Positions 62,116 through 64,000 of a stretch of 64,000 nucleotides of DNA are shown here, one piece after another. The position numbers were made by a program, and so were the translations under genes. The stretch covers positions 1,860,001 through 1,924,000 of the forward strand of contig JACATO010000304.1 in the NCBI GenBank assembly GCA_018389105.1. Direction: 5' to 3'. The DNA comes from Nautilus pompilius (lineage: Eukaryota > Mollusca > Cephalopoda > Nautilida > Nautilidae). Numbering within the stretch: position 1 is the first letter of the stretch; every line of letters starts with the position of its first letter. The notes beneath the pieces are model-generated. The model was not told the origin of the DNA and did not search any database. It saw only the letters and a list, made by a program, of their open reading frames with translations.

Positions 62116-63267
62116 TTGATCAACTCCTATTGAGGTGATAGCCCTAATTCAAAGTCTTTCGATTAGCACTTTTAAAAGTTGTTACTGGACACGTATCATC
62201 AGACTCTTTCCTAGTCTGGACGCAGTACCATCTGTCGTAAAAGGGACCCTTTTCTTTTCATCACTAAAAACTATATCCCCTACTCTGGATCTGTCTCCGC
62301 GCGCTGCTCCTTTACAAACTGCGATGGTTTAGCTCTATTTTTTTTTTTTTTTCTTTCTGGCTACTCTTCCACCACCAAGCAGTCTGGGTTCTGCTGTTCA
62401 AGGACGGACTCCACATCCCTACACCTGCTGGACAACCCGACAGCCGGCCATCTTTCTCTCTTACCTTCTTACCAGCATCGCCTCTAGTTACTCCGAACTT
62501 CGCCGTGGCCCTGTAGAGTTTCGGTAATTGAAATGTTTCCCCGTTTTAGTGCCAGACCAGCCTCGCTCCAGCCAGCGCTGTACCGGAATCACCGCCTCCA
62601 TGTCCCCTACACGCTGTACATTGTCCACGTTTCTTTAACCGAAATGCATCTGGTAAATACGCCATCCCCGCGCAGTCATATTAAAATTTTAGAAGATCTT
62701 AAAATCTACGTGAATATATGGCTGTGATAAGCAGTGCATAATTAGACGTGGACGGGGAGATACTGACAACACGATCTATTGTACCTGATGGTCCAGCCTG
62801 ATCAGAAGTCAGGGCAGATTAGCTACTTCCTTTACCCGGTGTATTTGATATCGATAGGGTGAAGCCTCCCTACATTCTTCTTTTATTATTTTTGACATGA
62901 GAGAAGATAAGCCATGGTGAACCGGTCCTAGGGATGGAATTACAGTCAGCCATATGTGACAATTATTCCTGACACAAACTCTTTATTACCCATTTACTTT
63001 GCAATGATGAAAACAAACAAAAGATAAATAAATAACTCTTGGAAAACATCAAAAAGCTGCTCATGTCTGCTGTTACCCAGATGCACTTATATTCTCTTTA
63101 TTTCTTTTCTCTCTTTTTTTATGGCAGACCCAACTATTTCTAAGAAATAAAACTCCTTTAGAAATCCGGTTCACGGCTTGAATTTGATCGGATCTACGAT
63201 AGCTAGTCGCGAGCTATTTTGGCTGCCTTGCAAGCCTCGACGCCTTATCGTCGCCAGTTGCTAAAGA
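62116..63267. other. No gene recognised
   Basis: Includes a T-run at about 62338-62352 followed by a pyrimidine-rich, GC-richer patch to 62640. No product recognised. Confidence 0.4.
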
Positions 63268-63311
63268 TGACGTCAGATCGTGGAGATAAGTGCGTCTTAT
63301 TAGGGACCGAC

Positions 63312-63382
<71 letters not shown>

Positions 63383-63480
63383 GCTCCTCAGATCGGTAGT
63401 ATGCGTCAGAGGTAGGCGAGCGGCTACTACCGAGAGAGACCCACTGTACGCCAAACTACTGGATATTTGTTGCTATAAAG
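63268..63480 (+). promoter_or_regulatory. Candidate promoter: CRE, (CT)n tract and TATA
   Basis: A palindromic TGACGTCA lies at 63268-63275. A (CT)n tract at 63315-63378 provides GAGA-type elements on the minus strand, and TATAAAG lies at 63474-63480. Downstream sequence to the window end is moderately GC-rich but shows no coding exon. Of the three CRE clusters, this one also has the microsatellite that GAGA-binding factors could use. Inference only. Confidence 0.25.
63315..63378. repeat. (CT)n microsatellite
   Basis: About 64 bases of CT dinucleotide repeat with one CCTC interruption. Confidence 0.97.
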
Positions 63481-64000
63481 GAAGCGAATCGAATCAGGAA
63501 TTCGCCGGAGGAGACCGCTGTACGCACTGGTTTCGGACAACAGTAAAAGTTCCCTAACTTCATTCCCGTGCCAGGCCGCTCGGCGATCATCTTGGATTAG
63601 ATTTAAAAGAGCGGCCGGGAAGGAAAGAAAGAGCGCGTTTTCGTCAGACACAATAGAAATCGGATAGAACAAGCGATCCCAGCGGGAGCGGCGAGGGGGC
63701 TAGGGTCACTGTGAGGGAGGCAGATAATTTTTTGTGCATAATCGGTGTAACTGTAATCAGCGCGGTTGGTTCCAACCACCAATTAAAACCCCGTAAATCT
63801 GCTGTGGACTAATCGGGAAAACTTACAGCTGAAGCGTGTAGTGCTTCACACATTTCCCCGGCAGAACCCTGACTTCACTCTATCAACAGCTCCAGCACTA
63901 TTTCTAAATAATCAAGACATGCTGGTTTTAGTCAGTTTATACCTATAACCTTTAGTATTTATAACGGTGGGTGAAAAACTGGATTTTTGAATGGCTATAG
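63481..64000. other. No gene recognised
   Basis: Moderately GC-rich sequence with short frames on both strands. It could be the start of a transcribed region downstream of the candidate promoter, but no start codon context or splice site was convincing. Confidence 0.3.

Overview
The window looks like eukaryotic (metazoan) intergenic or intronic DNA. It is AT-rich and CpG-poor outside a few patches, with long CT and TTA microsatellites, no long intact host reading frame and a dense layer of decayed transposons. The transposon mix (Polinton/Maverick relics, mariner, Tc1-like, Tigger/pogo, GTF2IRD2/ZBED-type hAT, and a Cys-rich-tailed repetitive gene family) suggests a large-genome marine invertebrate such as a cephalopod mollusc or a chelicerate. 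The species cannot be fixed from sequence alone. I found no rRNA, CRISPR, bacterial operon or complete host gene.

Layout. 0-5.7 kb: a CT tract, a CTCF-like site, a LINE reverse-transcriptase scrap and a decayed hAT element with an almost intact C-terminal half. 5.77-11.2 kb: a strongly AT-rich minus-strand relic of a Polinton/Maverick-like element (copy A), split by a younger mariner (9051-10316) with terminal inverted repeats and TA target duplications. 11.5-25 kb: a small Tc1-like scrap, a 96-bp tandem duplication, LINE tails, a TTA tract, a 580-bp Tigger-derived MITE and a second decayed hAT. 25.05-31.4 kb: a longer minus-strand Polinton-like relic (copy B). It holds the exonuclease part of a protein-primed type-B DNA polymerase (YADFES and HCHLTGKFR motifs), a gene block shared with copy A, and other decayed coding stretches.

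31.4-40 kb: a possible tRNA-derived SINE, two mariner scraps and a candidate promoter (E-box, CRE, TATA, then a splice donor). 40089-42558: a near-complete Tigger element that carries the parental ends of the 580-bp MITE. 47-50.5 kb: an intronless, frameshifted copy of a multi-copy gene family ending in a cysteine-rich tail. 51.8-55.8 kb: two Tc1-like relics. 59.8-60.5 kb: a non-autonomous hAT element. 60.8-63.5 kb: two more CRE plus TATA clusters.

Nothing here forms a working pathway. The biological content is a record of transposon and virus-like insertion with nested timing: Polinton relics oldest, hAT and Tc1 next, Tigger and mariner younger. The most interesting item is the pair of diverged Polinton-like relics, which share a gene block and even one in-frame stop. 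Assignments rest on motif recognition by eye. No database search was run.
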